This document shows positions 8,357-16,300 of a stretch of DNA of 30,337 nt, one piece after another. The DNA comes from a virus. A model generated the notes under the pieces. That model searched no databases. It saw nothing but the letters and a program-made list of their open reading frames with translations, and was not told the DNA's origin. Made by a program: the position numbers and the translations under genes. Numbering within the stretch: the stretch's first letter is position 1; every line of letters starts with the position of its first letter. The stretch lies in IMG/VR virus record IMGVR_UViG_3300033553_000287, positions 1-30,337 of that record. One strand, written 5' to 3'.

Positions 8357-8731
8357 ATGAGCACTCTTGCTAGTACAGAAACAAATTCCTATGCGCCACC
8401 GGAGCTCTTTGCCGGCGATGCACAGGTCATCACCAACGCTCACCTGTTTAAAACAGGTCTGACGCTACCGATCAACTCGATTGTTGCGTTCGACACATCC
8501 AACGAACTGGTTGAATGGGCACCGGCTGCTGCTGATAGCACTGCTGATGCAGTTGGTATCACTACCGAAGCGGTCAACACCACAGGTGGTGCTGCTATCA
8601 ACCCGATCTACGAAGGTGGTTACTTTAACACCGCGGCGCTCAATTGGCCGGGAGCCACCACCGATGCTCAGAAAAAGCGAGCATTTGTTGGTACCAACAT
8701 TCACCACCGGTCGCTCGCTTACTCCGGTTAA
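8357..8731 (+). CDS. Head decoration protein (lambda gpD-like)
   Basis: Small trimeric protein that stabilises the expanded capsid. The 124-residue product (lambda gpD is 110) shows the family pattern: YAPPELFAGDAQVITN at the N-terminus, then SIVAFD and AVGITTEAVNTTGGA, and a C-terminal GYFNTAALNWP segment. A strong Shine-Dalgarno sequence (AAGGGGAG, 8342-8349) precedes ATG 8357, fitting a protein needed in hundreds of copies. It lies between protease/scaffold and major capsid, as D does in lambda. Confidence 0.9.
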   Translation: MSTLASTETNSYAPPELFAGDAQVITNAHLFKTGLTLPINSIVAFDTSNELVEWAPAAADSTADAVGITTEAVNTTGGAAINPIYEGGYFNTAALNWPGATTDAQKKRAFVGTNIHHRSLAYSG

Positions 8732-8778
8732 TCCGGTTGTAAATTGAGTAACTGAGCCACCGAGTTAGGAGAATTATC

Positions 8779-9828
8779 ATGGCTTACACGCCTTATACCA
8801 CCCACGATATGCTGTCGGTGATCCGTCACCTTCCGAAGCCTTCCGGCTTCTGGTTGAATCTGGCTTTCAAGAGTCAGGTGAATTTCCAGACCCAGTTCAT
8901 CGACTTCGACAAGATCGACCGTGGTCGTCGCCTGGCACCGTTCGTTGCACCGACTGTCGCCGGCAAGCCGATGATGTCAGAAGGCTACAACACTCGCCGG
9001 TTCTCACCAGCGTATGTGAAGCCGCTGATGCCTCTCGATCCGGAGCGTCTGATCAAGCGTATGGCAGGTGAACCGTACACCGGTAACATGAGCCTGCAGA
9101 GTCGTCGTGACGCCATCGTGGCCGACATGCTCAGTGAGCAACGCGACATGATCGCCCGTCGTTGGGAATTGATGGCTGCTAAAGCGGTCATGGATGGCCA
9201 GGTAACTGTCGAGGGTGAGGACTACCCGACTCAGACCATCGCCTTTGGTCGTGACGTTAACAACACCGTCGTGTTGTCCGGTACTGACCTTTGGACTGAC
9301 ACAGCAAACTCAAAGCCTTTGAAGGACCTTGAGAACTGGTCACTGTCTGCAGCCCGCAATGGTGGTTACCCGATCACTGATTGGGTCATGGGTCTGGATG
9401 CGTGGGAAGCCTTCTGGGAACACCCACAAGTTCAGAAGCAGTTGAATACCGACATCAAAAACAGCAGCCAGATCATGCTGGACCTCGGTATTAACCAGGC
9501 TGACGAGAATGGTGCTATCATCCAACTGAAAGGTACGCTGGGTGCGGGTATCCGCGTTTGGGTTTACTCAGATATCTACGAAGATGAGTCTGGGCAAAAC
9601 GTGGAAATCATGGACTCCAACGCTGTGGTTGGTATCAACCCAACGGGTGTTGAAGGTGTTCGTTGTTTCGGGGCGATCATGGATGCTCAGGCTGGCTACC
9701 AGTCACTTGACATTTTCCCGAAGAACTACGCCGAGAACAACCCTAGTGTTGAGTACGTGCTGTCTCAGTCTGCACCGCTCATGGTGCCACGTCGTCCGAA
9801 CGCCACGTTCAAAGCGACCGTTCGATAA
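8779..9828 (+). CDS. Major capsid protein (lambda gpE family, HK97 fold)
   Basis: Forms the icosahedral head shell. The product is 349 residues, close to lambda gpE (341). Recognisable gpE-type elements are the N-terminal YTTHDMLSVIRHLPKPSGFW, FVAPTVAGKPMMSEGYNTRR, the long helix DMLSEQRDMIARRWELMAAK, and the C-terminal SAPLMVPRRPNATFKATVR. AGGAGA at 8767-8772 is an excellent ribosome site. A strong hairpin follows the gene (9842-9871), which could limit read-through from this highly expressed segment. Confidence 0.95.
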   Translation: MAYTPYTTHDMLSVIRHLPKPSGFWLNLAFKSQVNFQTQFIDFDKIDRGRRLAPFVAPTVAGKPMMSEGYNTRRFSPAYVKPLMPLDPERLIKRMAGEPYTGNMSLQSRRDAIVADMLSEQRDMIARRWELMAAKAVMDGQVTVEGEDYPTQTIAFGRDVNNTVVLSGTDLWTDTANSKPLKDLENWSLSAARNGGYPITDWVMGLDAWEAFWEHPQVQKQLNTDIKNSSQIMLDLGINQADENGAIIQLKGTLGAGIRVWVYSDIYEDESGQNVEIMDSNAVVGINPTGVEGVRCFGAIMDAQAGYQSLDIFPKNYAENNPSVEYVLSQSAPLMVPRRPNATFKATVR

Positions 9829-9841
9829 CGTGAAAAAGTAA

Positions 9842-9890
9842 TAATCAGGGGTACGATTGTGCCCCTGATTACAACTAACAGTTGTTTATT
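9842..9890 (+). terminator. Double hairpin after the major capsid gene (terminator or attenuator)
   Basis: TAATCAGGGG (9842-9851) pairs with CCCCTGATTA (9862-9871). The stem extends inward by three more pairs to a GATT loop at 9855-9858. A second hairpin, ACAACT-AAC-AGTTGT (9871-9885), follows at once and ends in TTTATT. The first lacks a U-run and the second has a weak one, so partial termination or 3'-end protection is more likely than a full stop. Confidence 0.65.
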
Positions 9891-9906
9891 GTGAAGGGTG
9901 ATCGAC

Positions 9907-10236
9907 ATGAAGATGGAAGCAATCAATCGGGTCCAGGGTGTGAAAGTTCTGGTCGGTAAAGGCAAAGGCACCAAAAACGCTTTTGCTGGCGATATTTTCG
10001 AGTGCAACGAATCGGAAGCAGAACGTCTGATGAGTATGGATGCAGCAAAAGAATATTCCGTCAAAGACCGGCTCGCCGGACTGGATGACGATGATGAGAA
10101 AGCGGCTCCAAAGAAAGCGGCTCCAAAAAAGCCAGCAGGTAAGAAGCCGGCGACGAAGACAAGTGAACCAGGTAAGGGTTCAGAAAAAGCTGCAGACGGT
10201 TCAGACACCGCTTCAGACGAAGACCTTGGTCTCTAA
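9907..10236 (+). CDS. Small head-tail region protein (gpFI position, DUF7210-like)
   Basis: This 109-residue protein occupies the place of lambda gpFI, between major capsid and the FII-like gene. Its N-terminal half (VKVLVGKGKGTKNAFAGDIF followed by SEAERLMSMDAAKEY) resembles small phage proteins of the DUF7210 type. The C-terminal half is low-complexity: acidic DDDDE, a tandem 15-bp duplication encoding KAAPK twice (10099-10128), then lysine, proline and threonine. ATG 9907 follows GAAGGG (9893-9898); an in-frame GTG at 9898 overlaps that site and is less likely. Its function is not known. The charged tail might contact DNA or portal. Confidence 0.65.
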   Translation: MKMEAINRVQGVKVLVGKGKGTKNAFAGDIFECNESEAERLMSMDAAKEYSVKDRLAGLDDDDEKAAPKKAAPKKPAGKKPATKTSEPGKGSEKAADGSDTASDEDLGL

Positions 10237-10559
10237 TGAATTGGGCCAGGACTAAACAAAAAGCCAGGGATGTCGTCCACAAGACGCTCTCTGTCCCTGG
10301 ATTTTATTCTGACGCGAATGTGACCAACCAGGAAATCACGGTTCGGTTGCAACGCAAGTCAGCGTACATCGGTGATGACTACGACGAGTTTTCACCTGGT
10401 CTGTTCTCGACTATCAATCGTGTGATTGTTGATAGTCGAGAAGTGACCCCGAACAGAGGTGGCACGATCCTGATTCCGGATTTTGAGGATATCACCATCA
10501 CCATCGAGAACTTCTTAGAGCAGGGTGAGTACAAGCTGCTGTGCGAGGTGCGTCTATGA
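10236..10559 (+). CDS. Head-tail joining protein (gpFII-like)
   Basis: This 107-residue protein sits where lambda gpFII (117 residues) lies, just after the FI-position gene and before the Z-like gene. gpFII binds the gpW-capped portal and provides the tail attachment surface. The sequence has a short N-terminal helix (ARTKQKARDVVHKTL) and then mostly beta strands (EITVRLQRKSAYIGD, TINRVIVDSREV, GGTILIPDFEDITITIEN), ending in YKLLCEVRL. That beta-rich outline agrees with FII-type connectors. The start overlaps the preceding stop (TAATG). The assignment is from position and size, with only weak sequence resemblance. Confidence 0.6.
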   Translation: MNWARTKQKARDVVHKTLSVPGFYSDANVTNQEITVRLQRKSAYIGDDYDEFSPGLFSTINRVIVDSREVTPNRGGTILIPDFEDITITIENFLEQGEYKLLCEVRL

Positions 10560-11194
10560 GCCTTAACCTGACGTTCGCAATCACGGGCGATGACACGTTC
10601 ATCAGGCGGTTGGAGCAACAACCGAAGGTGGCACAGAAGGCTGCAAGACTGGCGATCAATGACACCCTTCGTCGTGGTCGCAGAATGGCGAAGAAGGAAA
10701 TTCTGTCGCAGGTCAACCTGCCTCCCGGGTATGTAGATAATACCCGACTGACTGAGAACCTGGCGAAAGGGGACACGTTAAGAGGGTCGATCATTGCCCG
10801 TCGCCGTGCCACGTCGCTCACTCGCTTTGGTGTTACTCAGTTGTATCAGCGGAATGCGACGAAGCCGGGGAGAAAGAAGGCAGGTGTTACGGTTCGTGTG
10901 AAAAGAGCACGGAAGACGATACCTAATGCTTTTCTGTTGAACCTGAAGAACGGCAACCGGGGTCTGGCGATCCGGGTACCCGAGGGTAAGAAACCCCGAC
11001 GACGCTTTGGTGGCAAACCGTTGTATAAGAGCAACAACACGAACGTCTGGTTGCTCTATGGGCCATCACTGAATCAGATCATGACCGCCAGCAACAAGGG
11101 TCCAAGTATCGTGGAGTCGTTGCAGGGGGAATTGAGCACTTACCTGAACCGTGAGTTCGTCCGGCAGTATGCGAGGCTTTCAAATGGCAGATAG
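10556..11194 (+). CDS. Minor tail protein Z-like (tail completion)
   Basis: The 212-residue basic protein resembles prophage minor tail protein Z (lambda gpZ, 192 residues), needed for correct tail-end completion. Features are AARLAINDTLRRGRRMAKKE near the N-terminus, VNLPPGYVD, RGSIIARRRATSLTRFG and the C-terminal helix ELSTYLNREFVRQYARL. ATG 10556 overlaps the preceding stop (ATGA) and lies 5 nt after GAGGTG (10545-10550). It is followed by a U-position gene, preserving the Z-U-V order of lambda. Confidence in the family is fairly high. Confidence 0.78.
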   Translation: MSLNLTFAITGDDTFIRRLEQQPKVAQKAARLAINDTLRRGRRMAKKEILSQVNLPPGYVDNTRLTENLAKGDTLRGSIIARRRATSLTRFGVTQLYQRNATKPGRKKAGVTVRVKRARKTIPNAFLLNLKNGNRGLAIRVPEGKKPRRRFGGKPLYKSNNTNVWLLYGPSLNQIMTASNKGPSIVESLQGELSTYLNREFVRQYARLSNGR

Positions 11195-11660
11195 TAAGAG
11201 GCTCCAAATTCTGAAAGCCCTGACTGCTCACTTGGAGGCAACCCCGGGTTTTGTACTCACCGACAAGGTGTGGCGTGGTCGGAACCGGCCGGCAGACGAG
11301 AGTGAAGCACCTTTCATCTGTATGTTCGAAATGCCGCCAAAGTTTCAGGAGCAGGCAGACCGTCAAGTGGCGTCCATGCCGTGGTACATCGGTGTTCAAG
11401 GGTACGTGAAACCGACGTATCCGCACCCGACAGATGCAGCACATAACCTGATGGCCGCTGTTAAACAGCAATTGGGGAAGGTGTTGAACGACGGTGGGTC
11501 AGGCGCGGTACCTGATGAGTTCATGTTTCAGGGGCTCATCGAAGACATGCAGGTCGATGGTGGTATGTGCTTTGAACCTGAAGAAACAACCAACTGTTGT
11601 TTTTTCGCCATGCAGTTGACCATAACCGTCGCTGAAAACTTAGGAGACCCATATGCGTAA
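11184..11660 (+). CDS. Tail terminator protein (gpU-like)
   Basis: This 158-residue protein lies between the Z-like and tail-tube genes, the place of lambda gpU, whose hexamer caps the finished tail. The N-terminus (LQILKALTAHLEATPGFVLTDKV) is a typical tail-terminator helix. It is followed by beta strands (APFICMFEM, PWYIGVQGYVK) and a C-terminal strand (CFFAMQLTITVAENL). ATG 11184 is preceded by GAGG at 11173-11176, spaced 7 nt, and overlaps the Z-like gene. An upstream in-frame GTG (11151) would add 11 residues inside Z without a ribosome site. The call rests on synteny and fold-like pattern. Confidence 0.68.
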   Translation: MADSKRLQILKALTAHLEATPGFVLTDKVWRGRNRPADESEAPFICMFEMPPKFQEQADRQVASMPWYIGVQGYVKPTYPHPTDAAHNLMAAVKQQLGKVLNDGGSGAVPDEFMFQGLIEDMQVDGGMCFEPEETTNCCFFAMQLTITVAENLGDPYA

Positions 11661-11835
11661 GCAAAGAAATCAGTCCGTTGAGGGAGAAGCCTTGAGCGGG
11701 GAACTGATCACTGGACCCCAGGAGTACGTCCTGAAGAAAGCCATCACTTACAAGGGTGTGCCGAAACAGGTAGGGGACTCAGTGAAATTGAACGACCGGC
11801 AGGCCACCTGGCTGAAAGGGTCGGAACATATCTAA
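11653..11835 (+). CDS. Small conserved phage protein of unknown function (DUF7210-like)
   Basis: A 60-residue protein starting at ATG 11653, 6 nt after AGGAG (11642-11646), and overlapping the tail-terminator gene by 8 nt. The core reads YVLKKAITYKGVPKQVGDSV followed by KLNDRQATWL, a small beta-sheet outline also seen in the protein at 9907-10236. Both may belong to the same DUF7210-type group. It directly precedes the tail-tube gene, and no function is known. The clean ribosome site and compact overlap support that it is real. Confidence 0.6.
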   Translation: MRKQRNQSVEGEALSGELITGPQEYVLKKAITYKGVPKQVGDSVKLNDRQATWLKGSEHI

Positions 11836-11853
11836 ATTTTGGAGACCATAGCT

Positions 11854-12636
11854 ATGGCTGATACAAAGAATTATGTGCTCGGTCGCGGAAAACTTTACTT
11901 CGATCCTTTTACCACAGGCACAAAGGCACGGACAGGTGAGCGTTACTTCGGTAACACCACCGAGTTCAACATCAATATTGAATCTGAATCGCTCGATCAC
12001 TTTGACAGTGACCAGGGTGTGCGAACCAAGGATGACTCTGTAATCCTTGAACTGAGCCGCACCGGTGCTTTGACCACGGATAACATTTCCGACGAAAACG
12101 CGGGTCTGTTCCTCCTGGGTGATGTATCCGATGTAGCACAAACAGCAGACCCAGTAGTGGGCGAAGACCTCGGTGTTGTTCTACCAGAGCGCTTCTATCA
12201 GATCGGTGCGAGCACAACTAACCCGATGGGTGCGCGTGGCATCACGGCTGTCACCGTGTCCGACGATGCTGCTACCCCGGTAACAGCGGTCGAAGGTACC
12301 GACTACAACATTGATCTGGACCTGGCACGGATCGAGATTCTGACAGGTGGTCTGTTCGATGGTGTCAAAGCAGCCACGGTGGATTACACCCCGGTTGCCA
12401 ATACCCGCAAGCGTGTCACCACCACGGCAGAAGCCAACGTGGAAGGCGCACTCAGGTTTGTAGCGTTCAACGCTAAGGGTAAACAGAAAGACGTTTACAT
12501 CCCTTACGTGACACTGCAGCCGACCGGCGACTGGGCACTGAAAGGTGACGATTGGCAGAATCTGGCGTTCGCTGTTGAAGTAGGTGAACTACCAGGTTAT
12601 GCCGCGATGTACGTTGACGGGCGACCTGTGGTCTAA
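11854..12636 (+). CDS. Major tail (tube) protein
   Basis: Expected to form the stacked hexameric rings of the flexible tail tube. The 260-residue product begins MADTKNYVLGRGKLYFDPF. It contains FNINIESESLDHFDSDQGVR and repeated beta-strand segments typical of gpV-like tube proteins, then ATVDYTPVANTRKRVTTTAE and a C-terminal AFAVEVGELPGYAAMYVDG. GGAG (11841-11844) lies 9 nt before ATG 11854; an in-frame TTG at 11839 is not needed. The gene lies between the terminator (U-like) and chaperone (G-like) genes, and a hairpin follows (12640-12654). Confidence 0.85.
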   Translation: MADTKNYVLGRGKLYFDPFTTGTKARTGERYFGNTTEFNINIESESLDHFDSDQGVRTKDDSVILELSRTGALTTDNISDENAGLFLLGDVSDVAQTADPVVGEDLGVVLPERFYQIGASTTNPMGARGITAVTVSDDAATPVTAVEGTDYNIDLDLARIEILTGGLFDGVKAATVDYTPVANTRKRVTTTAEANVEGALRFVAFNAKGKQKDVYIPYVTLQPTGDWALKGDDWQNLAFAVEVGELPGYAAMYVDGRPVV

Positions 12637-12639
12637 TAA

Positions 12640-12654
12640 ACAACTAACAGTTGT
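12640..12654 (+). repeat. Intergenic hairpin repeat ACAACTAACAGTTGT, second copy
   Basis: This 15-bp sequence (6-bp perfect stem, AAC loop) is identical to 9871-9885. Both copies lie directly behind the most abundant virion proteins, the major capsid and the tail tube. A shared 3'-end processing or attenuation signal is a reasonable inference. Confidence 0.6.
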
Positions 12655-12686
12655 AAATTCACTTTGAAAGGTAGGGCGATCAACCC

Positions 12687-13139
12687 ATGAGCGAACTTTA
12701 CGGAACAACGAAAGTGACATGGGGTAAGGATGCCAGCCGGGAATTGAGTGTTCGAGGACTGAGCACTCAAGACCTGACTCTGGTTATCAAGACCCACAAG
12801 GATTCATTGACCAAGTTGTTCGAAGCAGCAGAAGGACGACTTGAGAACAACGAAGATTTAACCGGGTTCGGCATGGAGCTTATGGACGAGTTCCCTGATT
12901 TGGTGGCTTTGCTGATCGCCCTGGCTGCTGATATGCCGGACAAAAGCGGGGAGGTGCTACGTCTCCCCGCTCCTATCCAGTTGCGGTTAATGCAGGCGGT
13001 CTACGAACTCACCATCGAAGACACAGGTGGTATTGAGGATTTTTTGCAAAACGTGTTCGCACTGTTGAAGAAAGTGAGGGGGATGACGCACTCGCTGAAT
13101 TCTCTGCAGCCAACTCAGGTGGCGAACACTGGTACCTAA
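12687..13139 (+). CDS. Tail assembly chaperone, short form (gpG-like)
   Basis: A 150-residue protein between tail tube and tape measure, the position of lambda gene G. gpG-type chaperones coat the tape measure during tail assembly and are absent from the virion. The N-terminus (ELYGTTKVTWGKDASRELSV) is a beta sheet. The rest is helical (LTLVIKTHKDSLTKLFEAAE, FPDLVALLIALAADM, IQLRLMQAVYELTIED). The slippery site U UUU UUG at 13040-13046 lies near codons 119-120, and a longer form can be made from it. Residues after about 120 in this frame would then be the low-constraint end. Confidence 0.8.
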   Translation: MSELYGTTKVTWGKDASRELSVRGLSTQDLTLVIKTHKDSLTKLFEAAEGRLENNEDLTGFGMELMDEFPDLVALLIALAADMPDKSGEVLRLPAPIQLRLMQAVYELTIEDTGGIEDFLQNVFALLKKVRGMTHSLNSLQPTQVANTGT

Positions 13140-13363
13140 TCCTCAGACGGTGCGTCAGTTTTCTCAAGGGTAATGGGCATCCTGACGCACACAACTATCC
13201 GGTCGGGACACTAATGATAGAGGTCCGGTTGGCTGAAGAACACATCAACCGGTTACTGGTTTCACAGGCTGTCACGACGCAATCGGCTATCGGCTCTGTC
13301 TTGTCGAAAGAGGGGCATAAAGCCTTCAAGAAACTTATCGAGGGGCTGAGTGATGGCAACTAA
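12687..13363 (+). CDS. Tail assembly chaperone, -1 frameshift form (gpGT-like)
   Basis: Ribosomes slipping -1 on T TTT TTG (13040-13046) would read codons 12687-13046 and then 13046-13363. This gives about 225 residues: 120 from G plus 105 from a T-like extension. The -1 frame opens just after a TGA at 13034-13036 and stays open to TAA 13361-13363. The extension reads AKRVRTVEESEGDDALAEFS, then HWYLILRRCVSFLKGNGH and a helical end (KEGHKAFKKLIEGLSDGN). It overlaps the tape measure start by 11 nt, as lambda T overlaps H. The heptamer is in the correct phase (X XXY YYZ). No other gene explains 13140-13352. Confidence 0.78.
13040..13046 (+). promoter_or_regulatory. Slippery heptamer for -1 programmed frameshift
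   Basis: T TTT TTG lies in the chaperone reading frame as GA(T TTT TTG). Both tRNAs can re-pair after a one-base backward slip. It sits 4 nt after the last stop in the -1 frame and 91 nt before the zero-frame stop, inside the only window that lets a G-T fusion form. Confidence 0.75.
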
Positions 13364-16300
13364 CAAAAAAGGGGATGTCGAGCTCGTCGTCTCGGCAAAA
13401 AACGAAGCCACCAAAACAATCAATGAGTTGGTGGAATCCCTCGAAAGACTCGGCAAGGAAGCCGGGACTTCCGGCATTGGTGGCCTTTTCAAGAAACTCT
13501 CCCAATCCAGTTCAGCCCTGGCCCGTGATCAGGATGAACTGACTGCAGCACTCAAGCGTTCAAAGCAGGCTCAGGACCAACTCGGTAAAGCCAACACTGC
13601 CCGTGAAAAAGACCTTCAGAGCCAGCGGGAAGCCATCGACAAAACCGAGAAGTCACTGGCTCAACTGAATGCTGAGTATGCTGAAACCGCGTCCGCAGCC
13701 AGTCGAACCCGCAAACCCTCTGAGGCACTGGTCAAGACTTACGAGAAGCAACAGGCTCGGCAGGACGAACTTGCGGTTTCCATTAAAGAGACCACCCAGA
13801 GGGTCCGTGAGGCTCAGGCCGAGTTTGATAAGAACAAAGGTGTCGATGACAACGCTACCCGGAAGATCGAACAGCAGCGTAAGAAAGTTGTTGATCTGGG
13901 TGTGGCATGGCGTGAGACCACACAGGCTGTCGCTCAGGCACAACGGGTACTGAGTCAGAGGGCTCAGGTGCGGGACAGCGGTGACGATGGTCAGAAGCAG
14001 GCTCAGGCCCGACTGGACGCATCCCGCAAAGAACTGGCTATCGCTCGTCAGCTTGAGAGCGAGAAACGTAAAATCGTCAGGGAGTCGAAGGAAGCCACTG
14101 ACGAGGAAGTTCAGGCGAAGGATCAGGCCATTGCAGCAACCAAGCGGTTAAAGGCTGCTGTGGCTGAACAGGTGGTGGCGGAACGTCAGGCCCGGGCAGA
14201 GCGTGACGCTGGTATTAAGTCCTACCGTACCCAGGCTCAGGAAGTAGACAAGCTGACCACCAGTGCTGATAAGCAGAAAACCGCTTACCTGGAACTCAAA
14301 GGTTCGCTGGCCGGCTTCGAGAATGAGCAGAAGAACAGCAGCACTGAACGTCAGCGCCAAAACATCGAGAAGCTGAACGTCTCCCTTGAAAAGTTACAGG
14401 GTCAATACGAGGCGGCTGCAGCCCGGGCGGCTGCAACTCAGGGTAGGTTGGCCAAGGCCAGTGGTCCGGCACCAGAGGCGGTACGTCGGTTCGATCTGCT
14501 GAAGCAGAAGATCAACGAGACTGAAGCAGAGATCAAGGAACAAACTGCTGCACTGGAAAAACTGCAACAGGAGTACAACCAGGCTGGTGCTTCGGCTGAA
14601 CAGTTGGCCCAGAAAGAACGGCAACTGGAAGACATAACCGAACAACTCACGGAAGACCAACGCAGGCTCAGTGAGCAGACGGACAAGACTGCTAAGGCTA
14701 CCGACCGGGCAGGGAAAGAAGCGACTCAGGCCAGTCGCCGGTTCAAAGCATGGGGTGATGACAGCCGGCAAACACTAGGGTTCCTGCAACGTATCCGTGG
14801 TGAGTTACTGGCCATCGCTGCAGCGTACACCGGTGTATTCGCCATTGGTGGCGCGATCCGAGGTATTTTCGATGCCTCGGTCATCACTGAAAAGGCAACA
14901 GCCCGGTTAACAGCCCGGTTGGGTAATGACCTGAAACAGCAGGGTGAGGAATTCAAGTTCGTCCGGGAGTTGGCTGATCGTTTGGGTATCAGCTACGGGG
15001 ATTTGCTGGATCAGTACACCCGATTCCTATCGGCTGTTCCGGACGGAACCCTGGCACTCGAAGAAATCAAATTCAGTTTTACCGCTGTTGCCGAGGCATC
15101 CAGGGTGGCTGGTCTTTCATTGGCTGACATTCAGGGTGTGTTTGTCGCACTGTCTCAGTTGGCTGGTAAAGGTATCAACCTGGAAGACTTGCGTCAGCAG
15201 TTACAGGAAAGAATACCAGGAGCTACTGAGGCGCTGAGAGTCGGTATCAGCGAACTGGAAGGTGAGTTCGTCAGCCTGGAAGAAGTATTGGAGCGCATCA
15301 ACAAGGCTGAACTGAGTGGTGCTGCAATCGTGCCTCTGGCTCTGGGTTTGAGTCGGCAATTCGGAGAAGGTCTACCACAGGCAGTTGATAGTGCACAGGC
15401 CGCTCTGGGTCGATTCCAGACAGAGATATTCAACACCAAGGTGGCCATTGCTGAAGCAGGGTTCATCGACGTTCTGGTGAATGGTCTGAAAACGGTCACT
15501 CAGGAGTTGAAGAAACCTGAAGTCAGGCAGGGTATTCAACAGTTAGCCAATGGGCTGGTTGCAGCGGTTGAATTCGGCATTCTTCTGGTCAAGAACCTCG
15601 ACACCATTCTGGCATTGCTCAAAGCGGTGATCGCCCTGAAACTGGCCGGGTATTTTGCCTCGATCGCTACGCAACTTGTCGCTATGAACGCGGCATTTGC
15701 TACGTCGGTTTCCACAATAAGGGCTGCAACGGGCGCATTGGCAACCATGAGGGCTGTGTTAATCAGCCTGTTGAGAACGTTACTTCTTTTGCCTGCAGCC
15801 TTCTACGCTGGCTTCGCCATTGGTGACCAACTCCAAAAAGAGTTTGCTTCCGTCAGAAAGTTCGGCCTGGTATTTGTCTCCCTGTTTGAAGAACTCAGGA
15901 TCAACGTCAGTGAGAAAGTGGACCTGATGACCACTTACTTCAGCGTTGGCTGGCTGGAAGTCATTAAGGATGTAGCCAAGTTTCTGACTGACCTGATCCC
16001 TGCAGCCCTGGAACTGGTGTTGAACAAGTTCGCCGGACTCTACGATAACTTCAGCAAAAGCATGGCTGACAGCATTCGTGGTGTAGCTGCCTCCATCGGT
16101 CAGTCCAACGATGTCGTCATTGATACCGTGTTCGGGGACTCAGGTGATCGACCGGATTTAGATGAAGCACAAAAGCAGATTCGAGCAAATGCAGAAGAAG
16201 CCCGTAAGCAACTGCGAGAGACCATCACGCAGATGTTTGTGGATATTGACGAAGCAGGTAAAAAGCCCGTTCTCGATCCGGACAAAGCTGCTGATGACGC

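Noticed and set aside
11151-11183. Upstream GTG start for the tail terminator gene
   Set aside because: It would add 11 residues overlapping the Z-like gene without a ribosome site; ATG 11184 has a well-spaced GAGG.
13140-13352. Empty gap between chaperone and tape measure genes
   Set aside because: It is explained by the -1 frame extension of the chaperone, which is open through the whole gap.
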